Below, in pieces: positions 41,930 to 51,672 of a DNA stretch of 64,000 nucleotides; positions within the stretch are counted from its first letter, which is position 1; each line of letters begins with the position of its first letter. This DNA comes from Algoriphagus sp. AK58. Its GTDB lineage: Bacteria > Bacteroidota > Bacteroidia > Cytophagales > Cyclobacteriaceae. The position numbers and the translations under genes are program-made. The stretch lies in assembly GCF_014324365.1 (NCBI RefSeq), contig NZ_QEIG01000020.1, positions 1 to 64,000 of the forward strand. Reading direction: 5' to 3'. The notes beneath the pieces are model-generated. The model was given only the letters and a program-made list of their open reading frames with translations, did no database searches and had not been told where the DNA came from.

Positions 41930-43180
41930 ATGAATTTAAAAAGAGTTGTTGTAACGGGTATAGGTGCCCTCACACCAATAGGAAACACCAAAGATGAATT
42001 CTGGAAGGGATTAGCTGCTGGTGTGAGTGGCGCTGCGCCTATCACTCGTTTCGACGCTTCACTTTTCAAAACCCAATTTGCTTGCGAAGTAAAAAACTTT
42101 GATGTCGAGCAATTTATCGACAAAAAAGAAGCAAGGAAAATGGATGCATTCACCCAGTATGCCATGGTCACAGCTGATGAGGCCATTGCAGATTCTGGGT
42201 TAGATTTGGAAGCCATAGACAAATCCCGTGCAGGGGTGATCTGGGGTTCGGGGATTGGAGGACTTCGCACCTTCCAAGAAGAAGTCACCGAATTTGCAAA
42301 AGGCGACGGAACCCCAAGATTCAATCCATTCTTCATTCCAAAAATGATCGCAGATATCTCTGCCGGATTCATCTCTATTAAGTACGGATTTCGAGGACCC
42401 AATTTCGTCACTGTTTCTGCTTGCGCATCTGCAACAAACGCACTAATAGACGCCTTCAACTACATTCGTCTGGGTAAGGCAGATCTGTTTATCAGCGGTG
42501 GTTCAGAGGCAGCTGTAACTGAGGCGGGAATTGGAGGATTCAATGCAATGAAAGCATTGTCACAAAGAAATGATTCACCCGAAACTGCATCAAGACCATT
42601 TGATAAAGATCGGGATGGGTTTGTTTTGGGAGAAGGAGCCGGAGCTTTGATTCTGGAAGAATTGGAACATGCTAAGGCTAGAGGAGCCAAAATCTATGCT
42701 GAATTAGTAGGTGGAGGTATGACTGCAGACGCCAATCATATCACAGCACCTCACCCAGAAGGTCTTGGAGCCAGCAGTGTCATGCAAATTGCTCTCGAAG
42801 ATGCCGGACTCAAACCGGAAGATATTGATTACATCAATGTACATGGTACTTCAACTCCACTTGGTGATGTAAGCGAAACCAAAGCAATTCAAAAGATTTT
42901 TGGGGATCATGCTTACAAGCTGAATATCAGCAGTACCAAGTCTATGACCGGTCATTTGCTCGGAGCCGCAGGGGCAATTGAAGCCATTGCATGTATTCTG
43001 GCGATGAACAATAGTCTGGTTCCCCCTACCATCAATCACTTCACGGATGATGAGGCGTTTGACCCGGGGCTTAATTTGACGTTTAACAAAGCGCAAGCGA
43101 GAGAAATTAACTATGCGCTGAGCAATACCTTTGGATTTGGTGGACATAACTGTTCTGTCATTTTCAAAAAATACAACTGA
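41930..43180 (+). CDS. fabF: Beta-ketoacyl-ACP synthase II
   Basis: KAS II of 416 residues, elongating acyl-ACP by condensation with malonyl-ACP. The nucleophile cysteine is in VSACASATNALIDAF, and the two catalytic histidines are in VHGTSTPLGD and SMTGHLLGAAG. The N-terminal RVVVTGIGALTPIG and the C-terminal NTFGFGGHN are typical. It lies between acpP and rnc in one transcription unit, 5 nt before rnc's GTG start. Confidence 0.97.
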   Translation: MNLKRVVVTGIGALTPIGNTKDEFWKGLAAGVSGAAPITRFDASLFKTQFACEVKNFDVEQFIDKKEARKMDAFTQYAMVTADEAIADSGLDLEAIDKSRAGVIWGSGIGGLRTFQEEVTEFAKGDGTPRFNPFFIPKMIADISAGFISIKYGFRGPNFVTVSACASATNALIDAFNYIRLGKADLFISGGSEAAVTEAGIGGFNAMKALSQRNDSPETASRPFDKDRDGFVLGEGAGALILEELEHAKARGAKIYAELVGGGMTADANHITAPHPEGLGASSVMQIALEDAGLKPEDIDYINVHGTSTPLGDVSETKAIQKIFGDHAYKLNISSTKSMTGHLLGAAGAIEAIACILAMNNSLVPPTINHFTDDEAFDPGLNLTFNKAQAREINYALSNTFGFGGHNCSVIFKKYN

Positions 43181-43185
43181 TCCGA

Positions 43186-43926
43186 GTGAAACTCCTTCAA
43201 AGATTAGGACTCCACACTCTTTTCTTTAGCTCAAAAGACAAAAGGCTTGCTACCTCGATCAAAATGATCACAGGTCGCAAGCCTTTAAATTTATCCCTTT
43301 ATAGACTTGCCCTTACTCCTGCAGGACTCGGGGAAGAAACCCAAAAGGGATTCCGAATCTCCAATGAGCGACTGGAGTTTTTAGGAGATGCAGTCTTGGG
43401 CGCCGTAATCGCAGAGCATCTTTTCAAAAAATACCCGTACAGAGATGAGGGATTCCTTACCGAGACCCGCTCCAAATTAGTCAACCGAGAAACCTTAAAC
43501 GACATTGGGATAAAAATCGGGCTTAAGAAAACCCTAGAGCTTGTCATCGACAGCCGACAGTTTACAGGAAATAAATCCCTTTATGGCGATATTCTCGAGG
43601 CTTTCTTGGGAGCAGTTTATTTGGACAGAGGATATCATTTTTCCAAAAAGCTAATCCTTCAGCGGATTCTTATCCATATGGATCTGGAGGGAATGATCTC
43701 TACTGTCTCCAATTACAAAAGCAAAATTATTGAGTGGTCTCAAAAAGAAAGTAAACAGGTAGAATACAAGGTCATTCAAATCCACGGCAACCAAAGGTAT
43801 AAAGAGTTTGTTGTCGAATTGGTGATCAATGGAGATTCGATTGCCCAAGGCAAAGGGGCTACTAAAAAGAAGGCCGAACAAGAAGCATCCAAAAATGCCT
43901 GCGAAATACTCCATATAGCCATCTAG
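43186..43926 (+). CDS. rnc: Ribonuclease III
   Basis: A 246-residue RNase III that cleaves double-stranded RNA, for instance in rRNA processing. The signature ERLEFLGDAVLGAVI is intact with the metal-binding Glu and Asp, and DILEAFLGAVYLD holds the second acidic pair. The double-stranded-RNA-binding domain occupies about residues 180-245 (QRYKEFVVELVINGDSIAQG and KKKAEQEASKNACEIL). The start is GTG at 43186, 5 nt after fabF; it gives about 25 residues before the catalytic domain, as is usual in this phylum. Confidence 0.95.
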   Translation: MKLLQRLGLHTLFFSSKDKRLATSIKMITGRKPLNLSLYRLALTPAGLGEETQKGFRISNERLEFLGDAVLGAVIAEHLFKKYPYRDEGFLTETRSKLVNRETLNDIGIKIGLKKTLELVIDSRQFTGNKSLYGDILEAFLGAVYLDRGYHFSKKLILQRILIHMDLEGMISTVSNYKSKIIEWSQKESKQVEYKVIQIHGNQRYKEFVVELVINGDSIAQGKGATKKKAEQEASKNACEILHIAI

Positions 43927-43955
43927 AAAATTTCTTTTGCTACAATATCATCAAT

Positions 43956-45794
43956 ATGGCTGCCATCAAAATAGCAGGAGCTACTCTTAACCAAACCCCA
44001 TTAGATTGGACAGGTAACCTGGATCGAATCATTCAAGCGATCCAACAGGCAAAAGCTGAGGAAGTTGAAATTTTATGCTTTCCCGAGCTGGCCATTACAG
44101 GATATGGTGCGGAGGATCTTTTTCTTAGCTACTGGTTTCCTCAAAAGGCTTTAAGTCAGTTGGAAAAGTTGCTACCCCATTGCAATGGAATCACAGTGGC
44201 CGTTGGACTACCGGTAAGAATTGAAGGAAAGGTTTACAATACCATGGCTCTAATCGAAAATGAAGAGCTTAAAGGATTTGTAGCCAAGCAATTCATGGCC
44301 ATTGATGGGGTTCATTATGAATTTCGTTGGTTCACCCCATGGACTGCAAACGAGATCATTTCGTTCCATTTCCTGGACAAGGAATACCCATTCGGAGATT
44401 TGACTTTTTACCATAAGGGCATTCACTTTGGATTTGAAATCTGTGAAGATGCCTGGAGAGGTAAAGACAGACCAGGGTATAGACTTTGTGAACGAAAAGT
44501 CGATCTTATCTTCAACCCCAGTGCTTCACATTTTGCGATGAAGAAAACACTGGAAAGAAAAGAACTCATCGAACAGAGCTCCCTTCTTTTTGACTGCTAC
44601 TATTGCTATGTCAATCTTTTGGGAAATGAAGCCGGAAGAATGATTTTTGACGGTGAAATTTTAATTGCCAAAGACGGTCAGCTGCTTTCCAGAAATCAAT
44701 TATTGTCTTTTCAGGATTTTCAGGTTTTTTCATTTTTCCTGGAAAACAAACCACAATCCATCGCGCCAATTAAGTCCAAGGAATGGGAATTTGTCCAAGC
44801 ATCTGCCTTGGGCCTATATGATTATTTAAGAAAAAGCAAAAGCAAAGGATTTGTGCTATCGCTCTCAGGCGGAGCAGATTCTTGCACCATTGCAGTCTTA
44901 GTAGCTGAAATGGTACGCAGGGGTATAGAAGAATTGGGATTGCAAAAATTCGTGGAAAAATCGGGAATTGAGCTGACGTATTATTCTGAAAATCCCGAAA
45001 AAGAATTGGTAGGACAGTTATTGACTACCGCTTATCAAGGTACACGAAACTCTTCTTCCGATACCTTTCATTCGGCACAAACCCTTGCGCAGAGCCTTGG
45101 AGCCAAGTTTTACTCTTGGACTATTGACGAAGAAGTAGACTCCTATACCCAAAAGATCGAGAAGGCCATTGGCCGCAAATTATCTTGGGAAAATGATGAT
45201 CTAACTCTTCAAAATATTCAAGCCAGGTCAAGATCTCCTATCATCTGGATGTTGGCTAATCTAAACAATGCCTTGTTGCTCTGTACCTCCAATCGAAGCG
45301 AAGGAGATGTAGGCTATGCTACCATGGATGGGGATACTAGCGGCAGCATCTCCCCTATTGCAGCTGTAGACAAGCATTTCATTCTGAATTGGCTCCTTTG
45401 GGCAGAAAAAAACCTGGATAGACCCGGACTTGCTGTGGTCAATTCACTCACTCCAACCGCTGAGTTGAGACCAATTGAGCGAACCCAGACCGATGAAAAA
45501 GACCTGATGCCCTATTCGGTTATCGTAGAAATCGAACGGCTTGCAGTCAGAGATCGAAGGTCTCCTATGGATGTTTTTCATCTTCTTCGGGAAGAACTTG
45601 AATTGGAAGAGGAAACTTTGAAGGAGTATATTAAAAAATTCTTCCGACTTTGGTCAAGGAATCAATGGAAAAGAGAGCGGTTTGCTCCATCTTTTCATTT
45701 GGATGAATTCAATATTGACCCTAAAACTTGGTATCGATTCCCAATTCTATCGGGAGGATTCCAAGATGAACTAGAACAATTAGATCAAATCTAA
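43956..45794 (+). CDS. nadE: Glutamine-dependent NAD+ synthetase
   Basis: A two-domain NAD synthetase of 612 residues. The N-terminal nitrilase-like glutaminase has Glu in FPELAITGYG, Lys in the FVAKQF region, and the nucleophile cysteine in FGFEICEDAWRG. The C-terminal amidotransferase/synthetase domain opens with SLSGGADSCTIAVL (the PP-loop) and includes GDVGYATMDGDTSGSISPIA. It converts nicotinic acid adenine dinucleotide to NAD+. Independent of rnc in function; 29 nt separate them. The lgt gene begins 10 nt after it. Confidence 0.94.
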   Translation: MAAIKIAGATLNQTPLDWTGNLDRIIQAIQQAKAEEVEILCFPELAITGYGAEDLFLSYWFPQKALSQLEKLLPHCNGITVAVGLPVRIEGKVYNTMALIENEELKGFVAKQFMAIDGVHYEFRWFTPWTANEIISFHFLDKEYPFGDLTFYHKGIHFGFEICEDAWRGKDRPGYRLCERKVDLIFNPSASHFAMKKTLERKELIEQSSLLFDCYYCYVNLLGNEAGRMIFDGEILIAKDGQLLSRNQLLSFQDFQVFSFFLENKPQSIAPIKSKEWEFVQASALGLYDYLRKSKSKGFVLSLSGGADSCTIAVLVAEMVRRGIEELGLQKFVEKSGIELTYYSENPEKELVGQLLTTAYQGTRNSSSDTFHSAQTLAQSLGAKFYSWTIDEEVDSYTQKIEKAIGRKLSWENDDLTLQNIQARSRSPIIWMLANLNNALLLCTSNRSEGDVGYATMDGDTSGSISPIAAVDKHFILNWLLWAEKNLDRPGLAVVNSLTPTAELRPIERTQTDEKDLMPYSVIVEIERLAVRDRRSPMDVFHLLREELELEEETLKEYIKKFFRLWSRNQWKRERFAPSFHLDEFNIDPKTWYRFPILSGGFQDELEQLDQI

Positions 45795-45804
45795 TCCAAA
45801 TTTT

Positions 45805-46908
45805 ATGCTTTCATTCTTTCTTAGCTACATCGTTTGGGATCCAAGTCCTGCAGTATTTGGGGGATTTGAACGACTGAGGTGGTACAGTCTTCTTTTTGCG
45901 TTGGGATTTATCATATCCCAGCAATTCATGGTTTACTTTTTCAGGAAAGAGGGTCAGGACGAAAGACTCGTGGACAAGCTCACCATCTACATGGTTTTGG
46001 CAACGATTCTAGGTGCGAGATTAGGCCATGTTCTTTTTTATGAACCGGAAAAGTATCTAAGCAATCCGATTGATATTCTGAAAGTTTGGGAAGGAGGACT
46101 AGCCTCGCATGGTGCAGCCATTGCGATTTTATTTGCTCTTTGGCTGTACTCCAAAAGAACCCCTGGACAAAGTTACCTTTGGGTAGTTGACCGAATTGTG
46201 ATCGTAACAGCCATGACGGGTGCGATGATTCGAGTGGGGAATCTGATGAATTCGGAGATTGGGGGCAAGGACACCGGTACTGATTCAGGAATAGTTTATG
46301 CCCGAGATGCAGAAGAAATCCTTCAATCCCTTAAAGTCCCGATTGAATCCATTGAAGCGTATAAACCGGTAGACCGAGATAGTGAACTTCAGGGAAATGG
46401 AATCGTTCCTGTCAATTTTGATCTGGTGATTTCAAAAGGAAATTTCTCCAAAGAAGATCTCAGCGGTATCCTTGCCCAGGATATCAAATACGCCTTGACT
46501 AGGTTTAGTTCTTCCAAAGAATACCTTGCCGAACCAGTAGAAACTCCCGTGAATTTTGAAATTCAAGAAAAACCTGGAAATTATTTGGTGACTGTCAAGA
46601 CCTTTGGTAGAGCAAAATACCCTACTCAAATCTATGAAGCAGCCTCTTATTTTGTGATTTTCTTGGTCCTACTTGGCCTGTGGTCCAAGTTCAAATCCAG
46701 ACTTCCAGAGGGTCTTCTATTGGGATTATTCTTAATCTCAGTCTTTGGTATGCGCTTCGTTTGGGAGTTCTTTAAAGAGGTTCAGGTAGACTTTGAACAG
46801 TCTATGCAATTCAACATGGGACAACTGTTGAGTATTCCTTTGGTAGTAATTGGAGTAGTGCTGGTAGCAAGGGCTTTGAAAAACGGAATTAAGCCCGAAA
46901 AAAGTTAA
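45805..46908 (+). CDS. lgt: Prolipoprotein diacylglyceryl transferase
   Basis: Lgt transfers a diacylglyceryl group to the lipobox cysteine of prolipoproteins; inner membrane. Conserved elements are [26 protein letters not shown], the GGLASHGA histidine motif and [14 protein letters not shown], with essential Arg and Glu, then [10 protein letters not shown]. With 367 residues it is longer than E. coli Lgt (291). The extra sequence, about residues 155-265, sits between the MNSEIGG and YPTQIYEA motifs and is predicted to be soluble; similar inserts occur in other Bacteroidota. Its stop overlaps the yidD stop on the other strand by 4 nt. Confidence 0.93.
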   Translation: MLSFFLSYIVWDPSPAVFGGFERLRWYSLLFALGFIISQQFMVYFFRKEGQDERLVDKLTIYMVLATILGARLGHVLFYEPEKYLSNPIDILKVWEGGLASHGAAIAILFALWLYSKRTPGQSYLWVVDRIVIVTAMTGAMIRVGNLMNSEIGGKDTGTDSGIVYARDAEEILQSLKVPIESIEAYKPVDRDSELQGNGIVPVNFDLVISKGNFSKEDLSGILAQDIKYALTRFSSSKEYLAEPVETPVNFEIQEKPGNYLVTVKTFGRAKYPTQIYEAASYFVIFLVLLGLWSKFKSRLPEGLLLGLFLISVFGMRFVWEFFKEVQVDFEQSMQFNMGQLLSIPLVVIGVVLVARALKNGIKPEKS

Positions 46909-47129
46909 GGAACTGGATCATGGCCATGTCCTCCCCATGGATGGCAGCGACCGATTCTCTTAAACCCAAGTAAACCTCCCTTTAAAACCCCGTGCTTGAT
47001 GATAGCCTCCTTCATGTACTGACTGCAGGTAGGAGTGTATCGGCAACTTGCAGGAAATAAAGGAGAAATGACGTATTGATAGACCAAGACCGGAAATATG
47101 GCTATCTTTCTCAGGTAGGTTTTAAACAT
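46905..47129 (-). CDS. yidD: Membrane protein insertion efficiency factor YidD
   Basis: A 74-residue protein matching YidD/DUF37, thought to aid YidC-dependent membrane insertion. [20 protein letters not shown] and the Cys/His-rich tail [15 protein letters not shown] are diagnostic. The N-terminus is amphipathic. In many bacteria yidD lies in the rpmH-rnpA-yidC cluster; here it is separate, convergent with lgt with a 4-nt overlap of the stops. Confidence 0.95.
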   Translation of the reverse strand: MFKTYLRKIAIFPVLVYQYVISPLFPASCRYTPTCSQYMKEAIIKHGVLKGGLLGFKRIGRCHPWGGHGHDPVP

Positions 47130-47152
47130 TTATAGTACCCTTTTAGTCAGGT

Positions 47153-48637
47153 ATGCATGGATTGAACCAAAAATACTCAAATAGAATTCCATTGGATTCA
47201 ATTTTGCCACACCTCCGCCTAATTCTAGTAGGATTTTTAATCTTGAACACCTTCCTATTACAGGCTCAGGATACCAGCTATCAACCTGTAAATCCTCCCA
47301 CTCCTGAAAGGGTAAAGGTCAACAATATCTATATTATCGGTAATGAAAAAACCCAAAAGAACATCATTTTGAGGGAATTGGATTTCATTACAGATTACTA
47401 TTACGACTGGGAAACCTTCATGGGTATCATCAAAGCGGATGAACAAAAGATATATAACCTCAGGCTGTTTAATGAAGTAAGCATTACTCCCTTGGTTACC
47501 GGTCCGGAAGAGGTTGAGATTCTGATTTCTGTAAAAGAACGCTGGTATGTCTTACCGGCTGTCATTTTTCAATTGGCTGACCGAAACTTTGCAGAATGGT
47601 GGACCAATCAGGGGAGAGACTGGTCACGTGTCAATTATGGTTTGAGAATCAATCATTCCAATGTGGGAGGCAGGAATGAAAAATTTAGGTTCTCCGGCCA
47701 ATTAGGATTTACCAAAGGCTTGGACATCTTGTATTCGAAGCCTTATATAGACAAAAACCAAAAACACGGATTGTCATTCCAGTTGACTTATGCCGACCAA
47801 AAAACCATTCCCATCAAGTCAGAATTCAATCGTCAGGTCTTTTATACCAATGAAAGGGAAGAAGTATTGAGAAAAAACTTCGCCACAGCTATTCGATATA
47901 CCTACCGAAGAACCTTTTACAATTTTCATCAAATAAGCTTTGGATACAATAGGACCTGGATTAACCCTGAGGTATTGGAAGTAAATCCCAATTACTTTCA
48001 ACATGAAGGAAATAACCTTCGGTATTTGTTTTTCCAATATTCCTTCCGGCATGATAAAAGAGATAATGTAGCCTATGCGACCGATGGGGAACTTCTCCAA
48101 ATCACCGGCACCAGATATGGTTTATTTTTTAATGATGAAATAAATGAAGTGGAACTAAATCTAATTGCAAATAAATACTTCCCAATTAGTGACCGATTCC
48201 ATTTTGCCGCGGGATTGACCGGTGTCTGGTTTTTGAGCCCTCAGCAACCCTATGCACTGGTAAGAGGCATTGGGTACCAGCCCAATTTCATCAGAGGTTA
48301 TGAACTGAACGTAATCGAAGGCCAACAGCTTTATGTTCAGAAAAACAGCCTTAGAATGAAACTACTAGATGTCACATTGGATATCTCTAGATATTTGGAA
48401 TCCGATCAGTTTAATCAGTTGCCTTTCAAAATTTACTTAAGCGGGAATTTTGACCACGGAAGTGTCACAGACCGAAACAAGATTCCCGAAAACGCCAGGC
48501 TTTCTAACAAATACCTCTTTGGATATGGGCCAGGAATAGACATCATCGGATTTTATGACGTGGTCCTGAGATTTGAATATTCCATGAATAATCAGGGGGA
48601 AGGCAACTTCTTCTTCAACTTCCGAGCACCTTTTTAA
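47153..48637 (+). CDS. BamA/TamA-type outer-membrane protein
   Basis: A 494-residue Omp85-type protein. The N-terminal signal is long (hydrophobic about residues 22-38, ending in LQAQ). Residues about 55-140 form one POTRA domain (VNNIYIIGNEKTQKNIILRE, and VEILISVKERWYVLP). The remaining 350 residues form a 16-strand-like barrel; the lid-locking region is seen in YQPNFIRGYELNVI, which recalls the RGF/Y motif of L6, and the last strand ends in F (FFNFRAPF), as required for barrel assembly. A single POTRA makes it smaller than BamA (five); it may assemble or export a specific partner. Start ATG at 47153. Confidence 0.8.
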   Translation: MHGLNQKYSNRIPLDSILPHLRLILVGFLILNTFLLQAQDTSYQPVNPPTPERVKVNNIYIIGNEKTQKNIILRELDFITDYYYDWETFMGIIKADEQKIYNLRLFNEVSITPLVTGPEEVEILISVKERWYVLPAVIFQLADRNFAEWWTNQGRDWSRVNYGLRINHSNVGGRNEKFRFSGQLGFTKGLDILYSKPYIDKNQKHGLSFQLTYADQKTIPIKSEFNRQVFYTNEREEVLRKNFATAIRYTYRRTFYNFHQISFGYNRTWINPEVLEVNPNYFQHEGNNLRYLFFQYSFRHDKRDNVAYATDGELLQITGTRYGLFFNDEINEVELNLIANKYFPISDRFHFAAGLTGVWFLSPQQPYALVRGIGYQPNFIRGYELNVIEGQQLYVQKNSLRMKLLDVTLDISRYLESDQFNQLPFKIYLSGNFDHGSVTDRNKIPENARLSNKYLFGYGPGIDIIGFYDVVLRFEYSMNNQGEGNFFFNFRAPF

Positions 48638-48671
48638 AAAAACTTTTTCAATCATTTGATTTTTAGTTAAA

Positions 48672-48697
48672 TTGATTCAAGAATTTTTCTGAATCAA
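48672..48697 (+). promoter_or_regulatory. Inverted repeat directly in front of a start codon
   Basis: TTGATTCA (48672-48679) and TGAATCAA (48690-48697) are perfect inverted repeats separated by 10 nt, and the second arm touches the ATG at 48698. In RNA this would be a hairpin covering the ribosome entry site; in DNA it could be an operator. Confidence 0.5.
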
Positions 48698-49510
48698 ATG
48701 AAGCTGACTCTTTTTTTATGCTTCTGGGTTTCGGTTCTTTTTTCTGCATTTTCTCAGACCGATCCTCAATCTCAAGCCCATGGCGCCAGGAGCCAAGGAA
48801 TGGGTAATTTGAAACTTTTTGTAGATGATTCATGGACTGTTTTCAACAATGTGGGTGCATTGGATCGATTGGAACAGTCAGAAATCAGTGTGAGCGTTGA
48901 CCAGAGGTTTGGCCTGAAAGAATTAAGCACGCTTTCATTCAGCGGTGCTTTGAAAAATGAGTTTGCAACGATTGGTTTGGGAATTTCCAGGTTCGGAGGA
49001 GATCTTTTCAACCAACAGATTTTCGGGATCGGAGTCTCCAATACCTTGGGAATTGTGAGCTTGGGAGCAAAAATTGATTGGTTTCAAACACAGATTGAGG
49101 GATTTGGATCGGGTCACTCCCTGGTTTTCTCCCTTGGTGGAATAGCAGAATTAAGTCCCGTATTTTTTCTTGGAGCCCATATTTCCAACCTCACCCAATC
49201 CAAAGTCAGTAAACATTCAGAGCAACGTCTTCCAACCCTGGTTCAGTTGGGTTTGAGCTATTTTCCTTCTGAGCCGCTTAGAATTCATTCCGAACTGGAA
49301 AAAGACGTGGACCTGCCACCAGTTTTCAAATTGGGTCTTGAATACAGATTAGCAGAGTGGATTCTATTGAGAACAGGAATCAATAGTAATCCATCCAGAG
49401 TAAGTTTTGGCCTGGGAATAAGAAAAGATCTATTTGGATTGGACTACGCCTACGGACAAAATTCAGCTCTGGGAAGAACTCATCATTTTTCTTTATCACT
49501 AAAGTTATAA
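48698..49510 (+). CDS. PorV/PorQ-like outer-membrane barrel protein
   Basis: A 270-residue protein with a signal peptide (LFSAFSQ) and all-beta mature part. The start of the mature chain, HGARSQGMGNLKLFVDDSWTVFNNVG, resembles the N-terminus of the FadL-like PorV/PorQ family, including the Gly-Met-Gly stretch. The end is HHFSLSLKL, fitting an outer-membrane strand. PorV shuttles type IX secretion cargo, but this protein is shorter and no T9SS genes are present, so its role is open. It starts directly after an inverted repeat and ends 4 nt before the HhH-barrel gene, indicating co-expression. Confidence 0.65.
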   Translation: MKLTLFLCFWVSVLFSAFSQTDPQSQAHGARSQGMGNLKLFVDDSWTVFNNVGALDRLEQSEISVSVDQRFGLKELSTLSFSGALKNEFATIGLGISRFGGDLFNQQIFGIGVSNTLGIVSLGAKIDWFQTQIEGFGSGHSLVFSLGGIAELSPVFFLGAHISNLTQSKVSKHSEQRLPTLVQLGLSYFPSEPLRIHSELEKDVDLPPVFKLGLEYRLAEWILLRTGINSNPSRVSFGLGIRKDLFGLDYAYGQNSALGRTHHFSLSLKL

Positions 49511-49514
49511 TTAA

Positions 49515-51605
49515 ATGAGGCTGTGTTTTTTTTCAACTTTCTTTATTCTAAGCTTGGGACTTTTTGCTCAAAACCCTCCAAAGCCGAATATCGATATGGA
49601 ATCTTTTATCGAAAGGCTATTTCCTGTTCAGGAAGAGGATATCGATTATGAAGCAATTTATGAAGTACTTTTTCAGCTTTACCAAAACCCCATAGATGTC
49701 AACAAGGCAGATTCGGAAATCTTACAAGCCTCTTATCTTCTATCTCCCTTGCAGATTTCCAATCTGCTGGAATACCGGAAAATTAACGGGGATTTCATCT
49801 CACTCTACGAGCTTCAGGCTATACCCGAATTTGACCTGCTGACAATAGAAAATTTACTTCCGTTTGTGACAATTGGAGGAAATGGAAGCCGTACCAAGCC
49901 TTTTTTCCAGCGTCTGAAAGAAGAAGAAAATGCCTATTTGCTCTTCCGGCACCGAAGAACCTGGGAAACAAGGCGAGGATTTACTCCTGCAGATACCAGC
50001 AGAAATGGCACTTTAAGTACCCGATACCTAGGAGATCCAAATGATTTTTATCTGAGATTTAGAATTCAAAGACCAAGAGATTTCAGTATTGGAATGACAT
50101 TGGAAAAAGATCCAGGAGAACAATTTTCCTGGGATGGAAAAACGGCCCGATATGGTTTTAATTTTCTTTCCTTTCATATCACCAGGTACTTTGTCGGAAA
50201 ATGGAGAACGATCGCCTTGGGAGATTTTCAGGCAAGTTTTGGACAGGGACTCGTTTTCGGAGCAGGTTACACCTTGGGAAAAGGAGCGGAAACCGTGCCC
50301 ACTGTCAGAAGAAGCAGTTTTGGGATACTTCCGTATACTGCAGCATTGGAATTTGGATATTTTAGAGGAGTAGGACTTACCCGCCAAATCAAAAATTGGC
50401 AGACGACTTTCATTCTTTCCAACGCTCCCAGAGATGGAAGGATTTCCCTTACCCTGGATTCCCTTGAAAACACTGTAGAAACGATCAGTAGTCTCACCCA
50501 AACTGGCCTACACAGGACACCAAGCGAGCTTTCCACAAAAAATCAAATCAGAGAAGTAAACTTAGGCGGTAATCTTCAATTCAATCATCCTTCCGGAAGA
50601 TGGATGGGAGGTGCCAATGTATTACATACCCAATTCAACAGGCCTTGGATAAGAGATCCACGGATTTATAACCAGTTTGAATTCTCAGGTCAAACCAATC
50701 AAGTTGGAAGTCTTTATTTTAATTACTATTGGAAGAATTTTTCGCTATTTGGGGAATCCGCCATTTCCAAGAGCAAGGGAACAGGAACAGTCATTGGTTT
50801 AGTAAGCAGCCTCGGCAAAACCATAGATTTTTCTCTTTTATGGAGAAACTATGATCGTGATTTTCATAGTTTTTACTCATCCGGTTTTGCAGAAAATACC
50901 AGACCAATCAACGAACGTGGTCTCTATATGGGAATCCAGGTGATGCCAACCAAAGTATGGAGAATCAATGCCTACTACGATTCGTTTCGTTTTCCTTGGA
51001 TTAAATATCGGGTTTACTCTCCATCCCGAGGGTATGAATGGTTAGGAAGAATAAGCTATCAACCCCGCAGAAACCTTTTGGCTTTTTTACAAATAAGAAA
51101 TGAAAAAAAGGACCGAAATCTACCCAATACCGGTGAGCCTAGCCTCCCCTATCTCGTTTCCCCAATTTATAAAATCAATTCAACCCTAAGTCTTGAAACC
51201 CAATTGACCAGGAACCTCTTTCTCAGGTCCAGAGTCCTTTGGAGTCAGGTGGAAATTGAACAGAATAAAACCTACGGATTGATGGTTTTGCAAGATGTCC
51301 AGTTTGGAAAAAACAAATGGAGAATTACCGGAAGAGCGGCTTTGTTTGATGCAGAAACCTATGATAATCGGCTTTATTCCTTTGAAAACAATGTGCTATG
51401 GACGTTCTCGGTACCCGCGTATTCCGGAAGAGGTATTCGACACTATCTCCTCGGACAATACCAGTTCAATCAAAAATTGACCGCCTATTTTCGTTTTGCA
51501 AGAACTACATACACAGATAGAGAAGTGATCAGTTCGGGTCTTCAGACCATCGAAGGCCCCCGTCAGACAGACACCGCATTTATGCTTCGTTACTTTCTTC
51601 AGTGA
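49515..51605 (+). CDS. Helix-hairpin-helix domain protein with C-terminal outer-membrane barrel
   Basis: A 696-residue exported protein (signal ending GLFAQ). Residues about 55-120 carry a ComEA-type helix-hairpin-helix DNA-binding repeat: NPIDVNKADSEILQA, then SNLLEYRKINGDFISLYELQ and IPEFDLLTIENLLPFV. The C-terminal 550 residues are rich in aromatic beta strands ending in MLRYFLQ, a typical outer-membrane barrel. HhH domains of this kind bind double-stranded DNA non-specifically in ComEA, where they take part in DNA uptake. A barrel carrying such a domain on the periplasmic side would be a candidate DNA receptor or channel; an alternative is protein-protein binding. It starts 4 nt after the PorV-like gene. 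Confidence 0.78.
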   Translation: MRLCFFSTFFILSLGLFAQNPPKPNIDMESFIERLFPVQEEDIDYEAIYEVLFQLYQNPIDVNKADSEILQASYLLSPLQISNLLEYRKINGDFISLYELQAIPEFDLLTIENLLPFVTIGGNGSRTKPFFQRLKEEENAYLLFRHRRTWETRRGFTPADTSRNGTLSTRYLGDPNDFYLRFRIQRPRDFSIGMTLEKDPGEQFSWDGKTARYGFNFLSFHITRYFVGKWRTIALGDFQASFGQGLVFGAGYTLGKGAETVPTVRRSSFGILPYTAALEFGYFRGVGLTRQIKNWQTTFILSNAPRDGRISLTLDSLENTVETISSLTQTGLHRTPSELSTKNQIREVNLGGNLQFNHPSGRWMGGANVLHTQFNRPWIRDPRIYNQFEFSGQTNQVGSLYFNYYWKNFSLFGESAISKSKGTGTVIGLVSSLGKTIDFSLLWRNYDRDFHSFYSSGFAENTRPINERGLYMGIQVMPTKVWRINAYYDSFRFPWIKYRVYSPSRGYEWLGRISYQPRRNLLAFLQIRNEKKDRNLPNTGEPSLPYLVSPIYKINSTLSLETQLTRNLFLRSRVLWSQVEIEQNKTYGLMVLQDVQFGKNKWRITGRAALFDAETYDNRLYSFENNVLWTFSVPAYSGRGIRHYLLGQYQFNQKLTAYFRFARTTYTDREVISSGLQTIEGPRQTDTAFMLRYFLQ

Positions 51606-51672
51606 ATTTTCCATTAATGGTGAACTAGTACCTGCGCTTTTTGATAATTTGTAGAAAAAAGAAAACCACCTT

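Noticed and set aside
47153..51605. Type IX secretion locus
   Set aside because: Only a PorV/PorQ-like barrel is present; no PorK/L/M/N, SprA or C-terminal sorting domain was seen.
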